Assembly (NCBI GenBank): GCA_943736015.1
Contig: OX031068.1
Span: 32,918,296-32,982,295 of the forward strand
Source of the DNA: Tridacna crocea
Taxonomy: Eukaryota > Mollusca > Bivalvia > Cardiida > Cardiidae
Direction of reading: 5' to 3'
Length of the DNA stretch: 64,000 nt
Positions 46,311 to 59,488 of the stretch are shown one piece after another (position 1 is the first letter of the stretch; every line of letters starts with the position of its first letter). The notes under the pieces were generated by a model. It had not been told where the DNA came from. It ran no database searches and worked only from the letters and a program-made list of their open reading frames with translations. A program made the translations under genes and the position numbers.

Positions 46311-48512
46311 CTATGAGACGGTAGTCAACGTAAATGGATTTCTCGTCACGGTATAAAGAGATTGGAGAAAAAAAATACACATTGAAAATTTAGTTCCTTT
46401 TGTTTGATTTATGCAATAAGAAGCAGTTGCTACTGAAAGAGCCTTCAGTCTTTTTTTAGCCACTTGTCGCATTATTTTCTGGGGTTTTCGCATGAGCGTA
46501 ACTGGCACATATGAGACGGTAGTCAACATAACTGGGCTTCTTGTTGTGGTTTGAAGATATTAGAAATATTACACTTCAGTTGCCTCTGTTTGATATATGC
46601 AATAGGAAGCAACTGAGAGTTTTCAGTCTTTTTTTAGCCACCTGTCACATTCATTTCTGGGGTTTTCGCATGAGCGTAACTGGCACATATGTGACGGTAG
46701 TCAACGTAACTGGGTTTCTTGTTGCGGTTTAAAGAGATTAGAAAAATTACACTTCAGTTGCCATTGTTTGATATATGCAATAGGAAGTAACTGAAAGAAT
46801 TTTCAGTCTTTTTTTAGCCACTTGTCGCATTAATTTCTGGTTTTTCTTTTTACACTGTACATTGATCACCTTGGTCTATTGAAAGTTTCAATGTGCAGCA
46901 TTTCTTGTGGGCTGAGTTAGAAAAGCAAATCAAGTAAAGGGCTGAGGAGGGGGGGGTGCATCGAGGGTTAAAGGGAAGTAATTCTTGCAAGGGGCTTAAA
47001 AAGACCAAAACATGAGAGGGTAGTCAATGTAACTGGGTTTCTTGTTGCGGATTGAAGAGATTAGAAAAATTACACTTCAGTTGCCATTGTTTGATATATG
47101 CAATAGGAAGTAACTGAAAAGAGTTTTCAGTCTTTTTTTAGCCACTTGTCGCATTAATTTCTGTTGGTTTTTTTTTTTTTTCACTGTATATTGATCACTT
47201 TGGTCTATTGAAAGTTTCAATGTGCAGCATTTCTTGTGGGCTGAGTTAAAAAAGCAAATCCAGTAAAGGGCTGGGGAGGGGGGGTGCATCGAGGGTTAAA
47301 GGGAAGTAATTCTTGCAAGAGGCTTAAAAAGACCAAAACATATGAGCTGGGGAGGGGGGGTTGCATCGAGGAATAAAGGGAAGTAATTCTTGCAAGAGGC
47401 TTGAAAAGACCAACACATGGCCTTTTACGCCCCTATTTTCTTAAATGTGTGAAATCTGGCATGTGTGGATGGCAGTTTGCCAAGGACTGCACAGCAGCCT
47501 TTACAGAAGACTTTAAATCCACTTTTATGCCGTTTTTTTTACTGTTTTAAATCGATAAATTAGGGCGCCATTTTGGCGCGAATTTGAAGCTCTCTGATTG
47601 GCTGTTGAAATTTCTAAAGTCTTCTCTGATTGGCTGTTGGTTTTCATTCTGATTTCCTTAAAGCTTCTCTGATTGGATAATTTCAGAGCGGGAAGAGATT
47701 TGATTGGCTGATGGGAAGAGGGGGAATTTCTGTTTATTCTTATTAACCTTTTACCGCACAATGACGCCTTTTAACACCCCTGAAAGAGAAGGCTTTTGGA
47801 AATAATCTGAGGAAAGGAGACAATGCAGGTTACCAGCATTTTCTCCTTTTCCCACAATGTTTTCTACCCTATCAAAGAAGCAATTGATTTTTAGTTATTC
47901 TTACATCTTATTGTATCTTTATGGCCTACTTCTAGATTCTTTTATCGGAAAAAGTTTCCGCAACAGCAAACGGTTGCTTCTGAATTTTATATTTTTGCGC
48001 AGCGATTAAACATAAAATTGACTTTTGACTCGCGCAGTCGTCAAAATGGGTTCAATGTTTTCATGACCCTGGTAAGAAAACAGGGAAAAATTTTGTTTAC
48101 CTGTCCTTGAATTGTACAATAGGTATCAGTTGCCTCATAAAGTGTTGAAGTTGATTTTACGATTTTATGCGTAGCACGTAAGTCATGTATGCGTGAGATG
48201 GTCACGTAACCAAACCAATGGCCCTAGTGAGAGAAAAAGAAAAAGAAAAATCCATATAATTGACTTAAGCAACAGTTGGCGTCTGCTATAAAATATTCCG
48301 TCAGTCGATTTTTCATGTTTTTGCGGATACGTAAGTGGCACCTGCGAGACAACAGACAACCTAAAAGGGTTTGTTGTCAGGGTAAAAAAAGATTGCAGAA
48401 ATAAAAAACAGATATTAGAAACTAAGTTCCCTATATTTGACCTATTAAGCAACAGGTGTCGTCTGCTATGAAATGTTCCATAAGTCGATTTTCGCGGGCA
48501 CGTAACTGGCAC
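46311..48512. repeat. Monomer 22 (2202 bp)
   Basis: Longest copy. Long boundary with the linked pair A at 48480 and T at 48507. A at 46945 (GCTGAGGAGG) interrupts the first G4-like motif and is shared with unit 26. A at 47719 interrupts the G run by the last CCAAT box; T at 47728 is private; G at 48048. Confidence 0.95.
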
Positions 48513-50703
48513 CTATGAGACGGTAGTCAACGTAAATGGATTTCTCGTCACGGTATAAAGAGATTGGAGAAAAAAAATACACATTGAAAATTTAGTTCCT
48601 TTTGTTTGATTTATGCAATAAGAAGCAGTTGCTACTGAAAGAGCCTTCAGTCTTTTTTTAGCCACTTGTCGCATTATTTTCTGGGGTTTTCGCATGAGCG
48701 TAACTGGCACATATGAGACGGTAGTCAACATAACTGGGCTTCTTGTTGTGGTTTGAAGATATTAGAAATATTACACTTCAGTTGCCTCTGTTTGATATAT
48801 GCAATAGGAAGCAACTGAGAGTTTTCAGTCTTTTTTTAGCCACCTGTCACATTCATTTCTGGGGTTTTCGCATGAGCGTAACTGGCACATATGTGACGGT
48901 AGTCAACGTAACTGGGTTTCTTGTTGCGGTTTAAAGAGATTAGAAAAATTACACTTCAGTTGCCATTGTTTGATATATGCAATAGGAAGTAACTGAAAGA
49001 ATTTTCAGTCTTTTTTTAGCCACTTGTCGCATTAATTTCTGGTTTTTCTTTTTACACTGTACATTGATCACCTTGGTCTATTGAAAGTTTCAATGTGCAG
49101 CATTTCTTGTGGGCTGAGTTAGAAAAGCAAATCAAGTAAAGGGCTGGGGAGGGGGGGGTGCATCGAGGGTTAAAGGGAAGTAATTCTTGCAAGGGGCTTA
49201 AAAAGACCAAAACATGAGAGGGTAGTCAATGTAACTGGGTTTCTTGTTGCGGATTGAAGAGATTAGAAAAATTACACTTCAGTTGCCATTGTTTGATATA
49301 TGCAATAGGAAGTAACTGAAAAGAGTTTTCAGTCTTTTTTTAGCCACTTGTCGCATTAATTTCTGTTTTTTTTTTTTTTTTTCACTGTATATTGATCACT
49401 TTGGTCTATTGAAAGTTTCAATGTGCAGCATTTCTTGTGGGCTGAGTTAAAAAAGCAAATCCAGTAAAGGGCTGGGAGGGGGGGTGCATCGAGGGTTAAA
49501 GGGAAGTAATTCTTGCAAGAGGCTTAAAAAGACCAAAACATATGAGCTGGGGAGGGGGGGTTGCATCGAGGAATAAAGGGAAGTAATTCTTGCAAGAGGC
49601 TTGAAAAGACCAACACATGGCCTTTTACGCCCCTATTTTCTTAAATGTGTGAAATCTGGCATGTGTGGATGGCAGTTTGCCAAGGACTGCACAGCAGCCT
49701 TTACAGAAGACTTTAAATCCACTTTTATGCCGTTTTTTTTACTGTTTTAAATCGATAAATTAGGGCGCCATTTTGGCGCGAATTTGAAGCTCTCTGATTG
49801 GCTGTTGAAATTTCTAAAGTCTTCTCTGATTGGCTGTTGGTTTTCATTCTGATTTCCTTAAAGCTTCTCTGATTGGATAATTTCAGAGCGGGAAGAGATT
49901 TGATTGGCTGATGGGAAGGGGGTAATATCTGTTTATTCTTATTAACCTTTTACCGCACAATGACGCCTTTTAACACCCCTGAAAGAGAAGGCTTTTGGAA
50001 ATAATCTGAGGAAAGGAGACAATGCAGGTTACCAGCATTTTCTCATTTTCCCACAATGTTTTCTACCCTATCAAAGAAGCAATTGATTTTTAGTTATTCT
50101 TACATCTTATTGTATCTTTATGGCCTACTTCTAGATTCTTTTATCGGAAAAAGTTTCCGCAACAGCAAACGGTTGCTTCTGAATTTTATATTTTTGCGCA
50201 GCGATTAAACATAAAATTGACTTTTGACTGGCGCAGTCGTCAAAATGGGTTCAATGTTTTCATGACCCTGGTAAGAAAACAGGGAAAAATTTTGTTTACC
50301 TGTCCTTGAATTGTACAATAGGTATCAGTTGCCTCATAAAGTGTTGAAGTTGATTTTACGATTTTATGCGTAGCACGTAAGTCATGTATGCGTGAGATGG
50401 TCACGTAACCAAACCAATGGCCCTAGTGAGAGAAAAAGAAAAAGAAAAATCCATATAATTGACTTAAGCAACAGTTGGCGTCTGCTATAAAATATTCCGT
50501 CAGTCGATTTTTCATGTTTTTGCGGATACGTAAGTGGCACCTGCGAGACAACAGACAACCTAAAAGGGTTTGTTGTCAGGGTAAAAAAAGATTGCAGAAA
50601 TAAAAAACAGATATTAGAAACTAAGTTCCCTATATTTGACCTATTAAGCAACAGGTGTCGTCTGCTATGAAATGTTCCGTAAGTCGATTTTCGCAACCGG
50701 CAC
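48513..50703. repeat. Monomer 23 (2191 bp), relative of monomer 25
   Basis: Short boundary. Continuous run of 17 T at 49366-49382. T at 49923 (GGTAATAT) and A at 50045 (TCTCATTTT) are shared with unit 25; G at 50247 is shared more widely. Private G at 50230 changes CTCGCGC to CTGGCGC. The second G run is altered near 49474. Confidence 0.95.
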
Positions 50704-52903
50704 CTATGAGACGGTAGTCAACGTAAATGGATTTCTCGTCACGGTATAAAGAGATTGGAGAAAAAAAATACACATTGAAAATTTAGTTCCTTTTGTTTGA
50801 TTTATGCAATAAGAAGCAGTTGCTACTAAAAGAGCCTTCAGTCTTTTTTTAGCCACTTGTCGCATTATTTTCTGGGGTTTTCGCATGAGCGTAACTGGCA
50901 CATATGAGACGGTAGTCAACATAACTGGGCTTCTTGTTGTGGTTTGAAGATATTAGAAATATTACACTTCAGTTGCCTCTGTTTGATATATGCAATAGGA
51001 AGCAACTGAGAGTTTTCAGTCTTTTTTTAGCCACCTGTCACATTCATTTCTGGGGTTTTCGCATGAGCGTAACTGGCACATATGTGACGGTAGTCAACGT
51101 AACTGGGTTTCTTGTTGCGGTTTAAAGAGATTAGAAAAATTACACTTCAGTTGCCATTGTTTGATATATGCAATAGGAAGTAACTGAAAGAATTTTCAGT
51201 CTTTTTTTAGCCACTTGTCGCATTAATTTCTGGTTTTTCTTTTTACACTGTACATTGATCACCTTGGTCTATTGAAAGTTTCAATGTGCAGCATTTCTTG
51301 TGGGCTGAGTTAGAAAAGCAAATCAAGTAAAGGGCTGGGGAGGGGGGGTGCATCGAGGGTTAAAGGGAAGTAATTCTTGCGAGGGGCTTAAAAAGACCAA
51401 AACATGAGAGGGTAGTCAATGTAACTGGGTTTCTTGTTGCGGATTGAAGAGATTAGAAAAATTACACTTCAGTTGCCATTGTTTGATATATGCAATAGGA
51501 AGTAACTGAAAAGAGTTTTCAGTCTTTTTTTAGCCACTTGTCGCATTAATTTCTGTTGGTTTTTTTTTTTTTCACTGTATATTGATCACTTTGGTCTATT
51601 GAAAGTTTCAATGTGCAGCATTTCTTGTGGGCTGAGTTAAAAAAGCAAATCCAGTAAAGGGCTGGGGAGGGGGGGTGCATCGAGGGTTAAAGGGAAGTAA
51701 TTCTTGCAAGAGGCTTAAAAAGACCAAAACATATGAGCTGGGGAGGGGGGGTTGCATCGAGGAATAAGGGGAAGTAATTCTTGCAAGAGGCTTGAAAAGA
51801 CCAACACATGGCCTTTTACGCCCCTATTTTCTTAAATGTGTGAAATCTGGCATGTGTGGATGGCAGTTTGCCAAGGACTGCACAGCAGCCTTTACAGAAG
51901 ACTTTAAATCCACTTTTATGCCGTTTTTTTTACTGTTTTAAATCGATAAATTAGGGCGCCATTTTGGCGCGAATTTGAAGCTCTCTGATTGGCTGTTGAA
52001 ATTTCTAAAGTCTTCTCTGATTGGCTGTTGGTTTTCATTCTGATTTCCTTAAAGCTTCTCTGATTGGATAATTTCAGAGCGGGAAGAGATTTGATTGGCT
52101 GATGGGAAGGGGGGGAATATCTGTTTATTCTTATTAACCTTTTACCGCACAATGACGCCTTTTAACACCCCTGAAAGAGAAGGCTTTTGGAAATAATCTG
52201 AGGAAAGGAGACAATGCAGGTTACCAGCATTTTCTCCTTTTCCCACAATGTTTTCTACCCTATCAAAGAAGCAATTGATTTTTAGTTATTCTTACATCTT
52301 ATTGTATCTTTATGGCCTACTTCTAGATTCTTTTATCGGAAAAAGTTTCCGCAACAGCAAACGGTTGCTTCTGAATTTTATATTTTTGCGCAGCGATTAA
52401 ACATAAAATTGACTTTTGACTCGCGCAGTCATCAAAATGGGTTCAATGTTTTCATGACCCTGGTAAGAAAACAGGGAAAAATTTTGTTTACCTGTCCTTG
52501 AATTGTACAATAGGTATCAGTTGCCTCATAAAGTGTTGAAGTTGATTTTACGATTTTATGCGTAGCACGTAAGTCATGTATGCGTGAGATGGTCACGTAA
52601 CCAAACCAATGGCCCTAGTGAGAGAAAAAGAAAAAGAAAAATCCATATAATTGACTTAAGCAACAGTTGGCGTCTGCTATAAAATATTCCGTCAGTCGAT
52701 TTTTCATGTTTTTGCGGATACGTAAGTGGCACCTGCGAGACAACAGACAACCTAAAAGGGTTTGTTGTCAGGGTAAAAAAAGATTGCAGAAATAAAAAAC
52801 AGATATTAGAAACTAAGTTCCCTATATTTGACCTATTAAGCAACAGGTGTCGTCTGCTATGAAATGTTCCATAAGTCGATTTTCGCGGGCACGTAACTGG
52901 CAC
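50704..52903. repeat. Monomer 24 (2200 bp), mosaic
   Basis: Combines markers of several other units: G at 51381 (units 16, 18, 21), A at 52431 (unit 19), G at 52439, and the linked pair A at 52871 and T at 52898 (units 21, 22). Private changes are A at 50828 and G at 51768. Long boundary form. A clear candidate for a conversion product. Confidence 0.95.
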
Positions 52904-55103
52904 CTATGAGACGGTAGTCAACGTAAATGGATTTCTCGTCACGGTATAAAGAGATTGGAGAAAAAAAATACACATTGAAAATTTAGTTCCTTTTGTTTGA
53001 TTTATGCAATAAGAAGCAGTTGCTACTGAAAGAGCCTTCAGTCTTTTTTTAGCCACTTGTCGCATTATTTTCTGGGGTTTTCGCATGAGCGTAACTGGCA
53101 CATATGAGACGGTAGTCAACATAACTGGGCTTCTTGTTGTGGTTTGAAGATATTAGAAATATTACACTTCAGTTGCCTCTGTTTGATATATGCAATAGGA
53201 AGCAACTGAGAGTTTTCAGTCTTTTTTTAGCCACCTGTCACATTCATTTCTGGGGTTTTCGCATGAGCGTAACTGGCACATATGTGACGGTAGTCAACGT
53301 AACTGGGTTTCTTGTTGCGGTTTAAAGAGATTAGAAAAATTACACTTCAGTTGCCATTGTTTGATATATGCAATAGGAAGTAACTGAAAGAATTTTCAGT
53401 CTTTTTTTAGCCACTTGTCGCATTAATTTCTGGTTTTTCTTTTTACACTGTACATTGATCACCTTGGTCTATTGAAAGTTTCAATGTGCAGCATTTCTTG
53501 TGGGCTGAGTTAGAAAAGCAAATGAAGTAAAGGGCTGGGGAGGGGGGGGTGCATCGAGGGTTAAAGGGAAGTAATTCTTGCAAGGGGCTTAAAAAGACCA
53601 AAACATGAGAGGGTAGTCAATGTAACTGGGTTTCTTGTTGCGGATTGAAGAGATTAGAAAAATTACACTTCAGTTGCCATTGTTTGATATATGCAATAGG
53701 AAGTAACTGAAAAGAGTTTTCAGTCTTTTTTTAGCCACTTGTCGCATTAATTTCTGTTTTTTTTTTTTTTTTCACTGTATATTGATCACTTTGGTCTATT
53801 GAAAGTTTCAATGTGCAGCATTTCTTGTGGGCTGAGTTAAAAAAGCAAATCCAGTAAAGGGCTGGGGAGGGGGGGTGCATCGAGGGTTAAAGGGAAGTAA
53901 TTCTTGCAAGAGGCTTAAAAAGACCAAAACATATGAGCTGGGGAGGGGGGGTTGCATCGAGGAATAAAGGGAAGTAATTCTTGCAAGAGGCTTGAAAAGA
54001 CCAACACATGGCCTTTTACGCCCCTATTTTCTTAAATGTGTGAAATCTGGCATGTGTGGATGGCAGTTTGCCAAGGACTGCACAGCAGCCTTTACAGAAG
54101 ACTTTAAATCCACTTTTATGCCGTTTTTTTTACTGTTTTAAATCGATAAATTAGGGCGCCATTTTGGCGCGAATTTGAAGCTCTCTGATTGGCTGTTGAA
54201 ATTTCTAAAGTCTTCTCTGATTGGCTGTTGGTTTTCATTCTGATTTCCTTAAAGCTTCTCTGATTGGATAATTTCAGAGCGGGAAGAGATTTGATTGGCT
54301 GATGGGAAGGGGGGTAATATCTGTTTATTCTTATTAACCTTTTACCGCACAATGACGCCTTTTAACACCCCTGAAAGAGAAGGCTTTTGGAAATAATCTG
54401 AGGAAAGGAGACAATGCAGGTTACCAGCATTTTCTCATTTTCCCACAATGTTTTCTACCCTATCAAAGAAGCAATTGATTTTTAGTTATTCTTACATCTT
54501 ATTGTATCTTTATGGCCTACTTCTAGATTCTTTTATCGGAAAAAGTTTCCGCAACAGCAAACGGTTGCTTCTGAATTTTATATTTTTGCGCAGCGATTAA
54601 ACATAAAATTGACTTTTGACTCGCGCAGTCGTCAAAATGGGTTCAATGTTTTCATGACCCTGGTAAGAAAACAGGGAAAAATTTTGTTTACCTGTCCTTG
54701 AATTGTACAATAGGTATCAGTTGCCTCATAAAGTGTTGAAGTTGATTTTACGATTTTATGCGTAGCACGTAAGTCATGTATGCGTGAGATGGTCACGTAA
54801 CCAAACCAATGGCCCTAGTGAGAGAAAAAGAAAAAGAAAAATCCATATAATTGACTTAAGCAACAGTTGGCGTCTGCTATAAAATATTCCGTCAGTCGAT
54901 TTTTCATGTTTTTGCGGATACGTAAGTGGCACCTGCGAGACAACAGACAACCTAAAAGGGTTTGTTGTCAGGGTAAAAAAAGATTGCAGAAATAAAAAAC
55001 AGATATTAGAAACTAAGTTCCCTATATTTGACCTATTAAGCAACAGGTGTCGTCTGCTATGAAATGTTCCGTAAGTCGATTTTCGCGGGCACGTAACCGG
55101 CAC
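52904..55103. repeat. Monomer 25 (2200 bp), relative of monomer 23
   Basis: Run of 16 T at 53757-53772, T at 54315, A at 54437 and G at 54639, as in unit 23. It ends in a long boundary without the 21/22/24 substitutions. Private G at 53524. Confidence 0.95.
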
Positions 55104-57295
55104 CTATGAGACGGTAGTCAACGTAAATGGATTTCTCGTCACGGTATAAAGAGATTGGAGAAAAAAAATACACATTGAAAATTTAGTTCCTTTTGTTTGA
55201 TTTATGCAATAAGAAGCAGTTGCTACTGAAAGAGCCTTCAGTCTTTTTTTAGCCACTTGTCGCATTATTTTCTGGGGTTTTCGCATGAGCGTAACTGGCA
55301 CATATGAGACGGTAGTCAACATAACTGGGCTTCTTGTTGTGGTTTGAAGATATTAGAAATATTACACTTCAGTTGCCTCTGTTTGATATATGCAATAGGA
55401 AGCAACTGAGAGTTTTCAGTCTTTTTTTAGCCACCTGTCACATTCATTTCTGGGGTTTTCGCATGAGCGTAACTGGCACATATGTGACGGTAGTCAACGT
55501 AACTGGGTTTCTTGTTGCGGTTTAAAGAGATTAGAAAAATTACACTTCAGTTGCCATTGTTTGATATATGCAATAGGAAGTAACTGAAAGAATTTTCAGT
55601 CTTTTTTTAGCCACTTGTCGCATTAATTTCTGGTTTTTCTTTTTACACTGTACATTGATCACCTTGGTCTATTGAAAGTTTCAATGTGCAGCATTTCTTG
55701 TGGGCTGAGTTAGAAAAGCAAATCAAGTAAAGGGCTGAGGAGGGGGGGGTGCATCGAGGGTTAAAGGGAAGTAATTCTTGCAAGGGGCTTAAAAAGACCA
55801 AAACATGAGAGGGTAGTCAATGTAACTGGGTTTCTTGTTGCGGATTGAAGAGATTAGAAAAATTACACTTCAGTTGCCATTGTTTGATATATGCAATAGG
55901 AAGTAACTGAAAAGAGTTTTCAGTCTTTTTTTAGCCACTTGTCGCATTAATTTCTGTTGGTTTTTTTTTTTTCACTGTATATTGATCACTTTGGTCTATT
56001 GAAAGTTTCAATGTGCAGCATTTCTTGTGGGCTGAGTTAAAAAAGCAAATCCAGTAAAGGGCTGGGGAGGGGGGGTGCATCGAGGGTTAAAGGGAAGTAA
56101 TTCTTGCAAGAGGCTTAAAAAGACCAAAACATATGAGCTGGGGAGGGGGGGTTGCATCGAGGAATAAAGGGAAGTAATTCTTGCAAGAGGCTTGAAAAGA
56201 CCAACACATGGCCTTTTACGCCCCTATTTTCTTAAATGTGTGAAATCTGGCATGTGTGGATGGCAGTTTGCCAAGGACTGCACAGCAGCCTTTACAGAAG
56301 ACTTTAAATCCACTTTTATGCCGTTTTTTTTACTGTTTTAAATCGATAAATTAGGGCGCCATTTTGGCGCGAATTTGAAGCTCTCTGATTGGCTGTTGAA
56401 ATTTCTAAAGTCTTCTCTGATTGGCTGTTGGTTTTCATTCTGATTTCCTTAAAGCTTCTCTGATTGGATAATTTCAGAGCGGGAAGAGATTTGATTGGCT
56501 GATGGGAAGGGGGGGAATATCTGTTTATTCTTATTAACCTTTTACCGCACAATGACGCCTTTTAACACCCCTGAAAGAGAAGGCTTTTGGAAATAATCTG
56601 AGGAAAGGAGACAATGCAGGTTACCAGCATTTTCTCCTTTTCCCACAATGTTTTCTACCCTATCAAAGAAGCAATTGATTTTTAGTTATTCTTACATCTT
56701 ATTGTATCTTTATGGCCTACTTCTAGATTCTTTTATCGGAAAAAGTTTCCGCAACAGCAAACGGTTGCTTCTGAATTTTATATTTTTGCGCAGCGATTAA
56801 ACATAAAATTGACTTTTGACTCGCGCAGTCGTCAAAATTGGTTCAATGTTTTCATGACCCTGGTAAGAAAACAGGGAAAAATTTTGTTTACCTGTCCTTG
56901 AATTGTACAATAGGTATCAGTTGCCTCATAAAGTGTTGAAGTTGATTTTACGATTTTATGCGTAGCACGTAAGTCATGTATGCGTGAGATGGTCACGTAA
57001 CCAAACCAATGGCCCTAGTGAGAGAAAAAGAAAAAGAAAAATCCATATAATTGACTTAAGCAACAGTTGGCGTCTGCTATAAAATATTCCGTCAGTCGAT
57101 TTTTCATGTTTTTGCGGATACGTAAGTGGCACCTGCGAGACAACAGACAACCTAAAAGGGTTTGTTGTCAGGGTAAAAAAAGATTGCAGAAATAAAAAAC
57201 AGATATTAGAAACTAAGTTCCCTATATTTGACCTATTAAGCAACAGGTGTCGTCTGCTATGAAATGTTCCGTAAGTCGATTTTCGCAACCGGCAC
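55104..57295. repeat. Monomer 26 (2192 bp)
   Basis: Short boundary form. A at 55738 (GCTGAGGAGG) is shared only with unit 22. Otherwise the common type. Confidence 0.95.
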
Positions 57296-59488
57296 CTATG
57301 AGACGGTAGTCAACGTAAATGGATTTCTCGTCACGGTATAAAGAGATTGGAGAAAAAAAATACACATTGAAAATTTAGTTCCTTTTGTTTGATTTATGCA
57401 ATAAGAAGCAGTTGCTACTGAAAGAGCCTTCAGTCTTTTTTTAGCCACTTGTCGCATTATTTTCTGGGGTTTTCGCATGAGCGTAACTGGCACATATGAG
57501 ACGGTAGTCAACATAACTGGGCTTCTTGTTGTGGTTTGAAGATATTAGAAATATTACACTTCAGTTGCCTCTGTTTGATATATGCAATAGGAAGCAACTG
57601 AGAGTTTTCAGTCTTTTTTTAGCCACCTGTCACATTCATTTCTGGGGTTTTCGCATGAGCGTAACTGGCACATATGTGACGGTAGTCAACGTAACTGGGT
57701 TTCTTGTTGCGGTTTAAAGAGATTAGAAAAATTACACTTCAGTTGCCATTGTTTGATATATGCAATAGGAAGTAACTGAAAGAATTTTCAGTCTTTTTTT
57801 AGCCACTTGTCGCATTAATTTCTGGTTTTTCTTTTTACACTGTACATTGATCACCTTGGTCTATTGAAAGTTTCAATGTGCAGCATTTCTTGTGGGCTGA
57901 GTTAGAAAAGCAAATCAAGTAAAGGGCTGGGGAGGGGGGGGTGCATCGAGGGTTAAAGGGAAGTAATTCTTGCAAGGGGCTTAAAAAGACCAAAACATGA
58001 GAGGGTAGTCAATGTAACTGGGTTTCTTGTTGCGGATTGAAGAGATTAGAAAAATTACACTTCAGTTGCCATTGTTTGATATATGCAATAGGAAGTAACT
58101 GAAAAGAGTTTTCAGTCTTTTTTTAGCCACTTGTCGCATTAATTTCTGTTGGTTTTTTTTTTTTCACTGTATATTGATCACTTTGGTCTATTGAAAGTTT
58201 CAATGTGCAGCATTTCTTGTGGGCTGAGTTAAAAAAGCAAATCCAGTAAAGGGCTGGGGAGGGGGGGTGCATCGAGGGTTAAAGGGAAGTAATTCTTGCA
58301 AGAGGCTTAAAAAGACCAAAACATATGAGCTGGGGAGGGGGGGTTGCATCGAGGAATAAAGGGAAGTAATTCTTGCAAGAGGCTTGAAAAGACCAACACA
58401 TGGCCTTTTACGCCCCTATTTTCTTAAATGTGTGAAATCTGGCATGTGTGGATGGCAGTTTGCCAAGGACTGCACAGCAGCCTTTACAGAAGACTTTAAA
58501 TCCACTTTTATGCCGTTTTTTTTACTGTTTTAAATCGATAAATTAGGGCGCCATTTTGGCGCGAATTTGAAGCTCTCTGATTGGCTGTTGAAATTTCTAA
58601 AGTCTTCTCTGATTGGCTGTTGGTTTTCATTCTGATTTCCTTAAAGCTTCTCTGATTGGATAATTTCAGAGCGGGAAGAGATTTGATTGGCTGATGGGAA
58701 GGGGGGGAATATCTGTTTATTCTTATTAACCTTTTACCGCACAATGACGCCTTTTAACACCCCTGAAAGAGAAGACTTTTGGAAATAATCTGAGGAAAGG
58801 AGACAATGCAGGTTACCAGCATTTTCTCCTTTTCCCACAATGTTTTCTACCCTATCAAAGAAGCAATTGATTTTTAGTTATTCTTACATCTTATTGTATC
58901 TTTATGGCCTACTTCTAGATTCTTTTATCGGAAAAAGTTTCCGCAACAGCAAACGGTTGCTTCTGAATTTTATATTTTTGCGCAGCGATTAAACATAAAA
59001 TTGACTTTTGACTCGCGCAGTCGTCAAAATTGGTTCAATGTTTTCATGACCCTGGTAAGAAAACAGGGAAAAATTTTGTTTACCTGTCCTTGAATTGTAC
59101 AATAGGTATCAGTTGCCTCATAAAGTGTTGAAGTTGATTTTACGATTTTATGCGTAGCACGTAAGTCATGTATGCGTGAGATGGGTCACGTAACCAAACC
59201 AATGGCCCTAGTGAGAGAAAAAGAAAAAGAAAAATCCATATAATTGACTTAAGCAACAGTTGGCGTCTGCTATAAAATATTCCGTCAGTCGATTTTTCAT
59301 GTTTTTGCGGATACGTAAGTGGCACCTGCGAGACAACAGACAACCTAAAAGGGTTTGTTGTCAGGGTAAAAAAAGATTGCAGAAATAAAAAACAGATATT
59401 AGAAACTAAGTTCCCTATATTTGACCTATTAAGCAACAGGTGTCGTCTGCTATGAAATGTTCCGTAAGTCGATTTTCGCAACCGGCAC
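57296..59488. repeat. Monomer 27 (2193 bp)
   Basis: Short boundary form. Private A at 58775 and one additional G near 59185 (GATGGGTCACG), which shifts the reading frame there. Confidence 0.95.
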
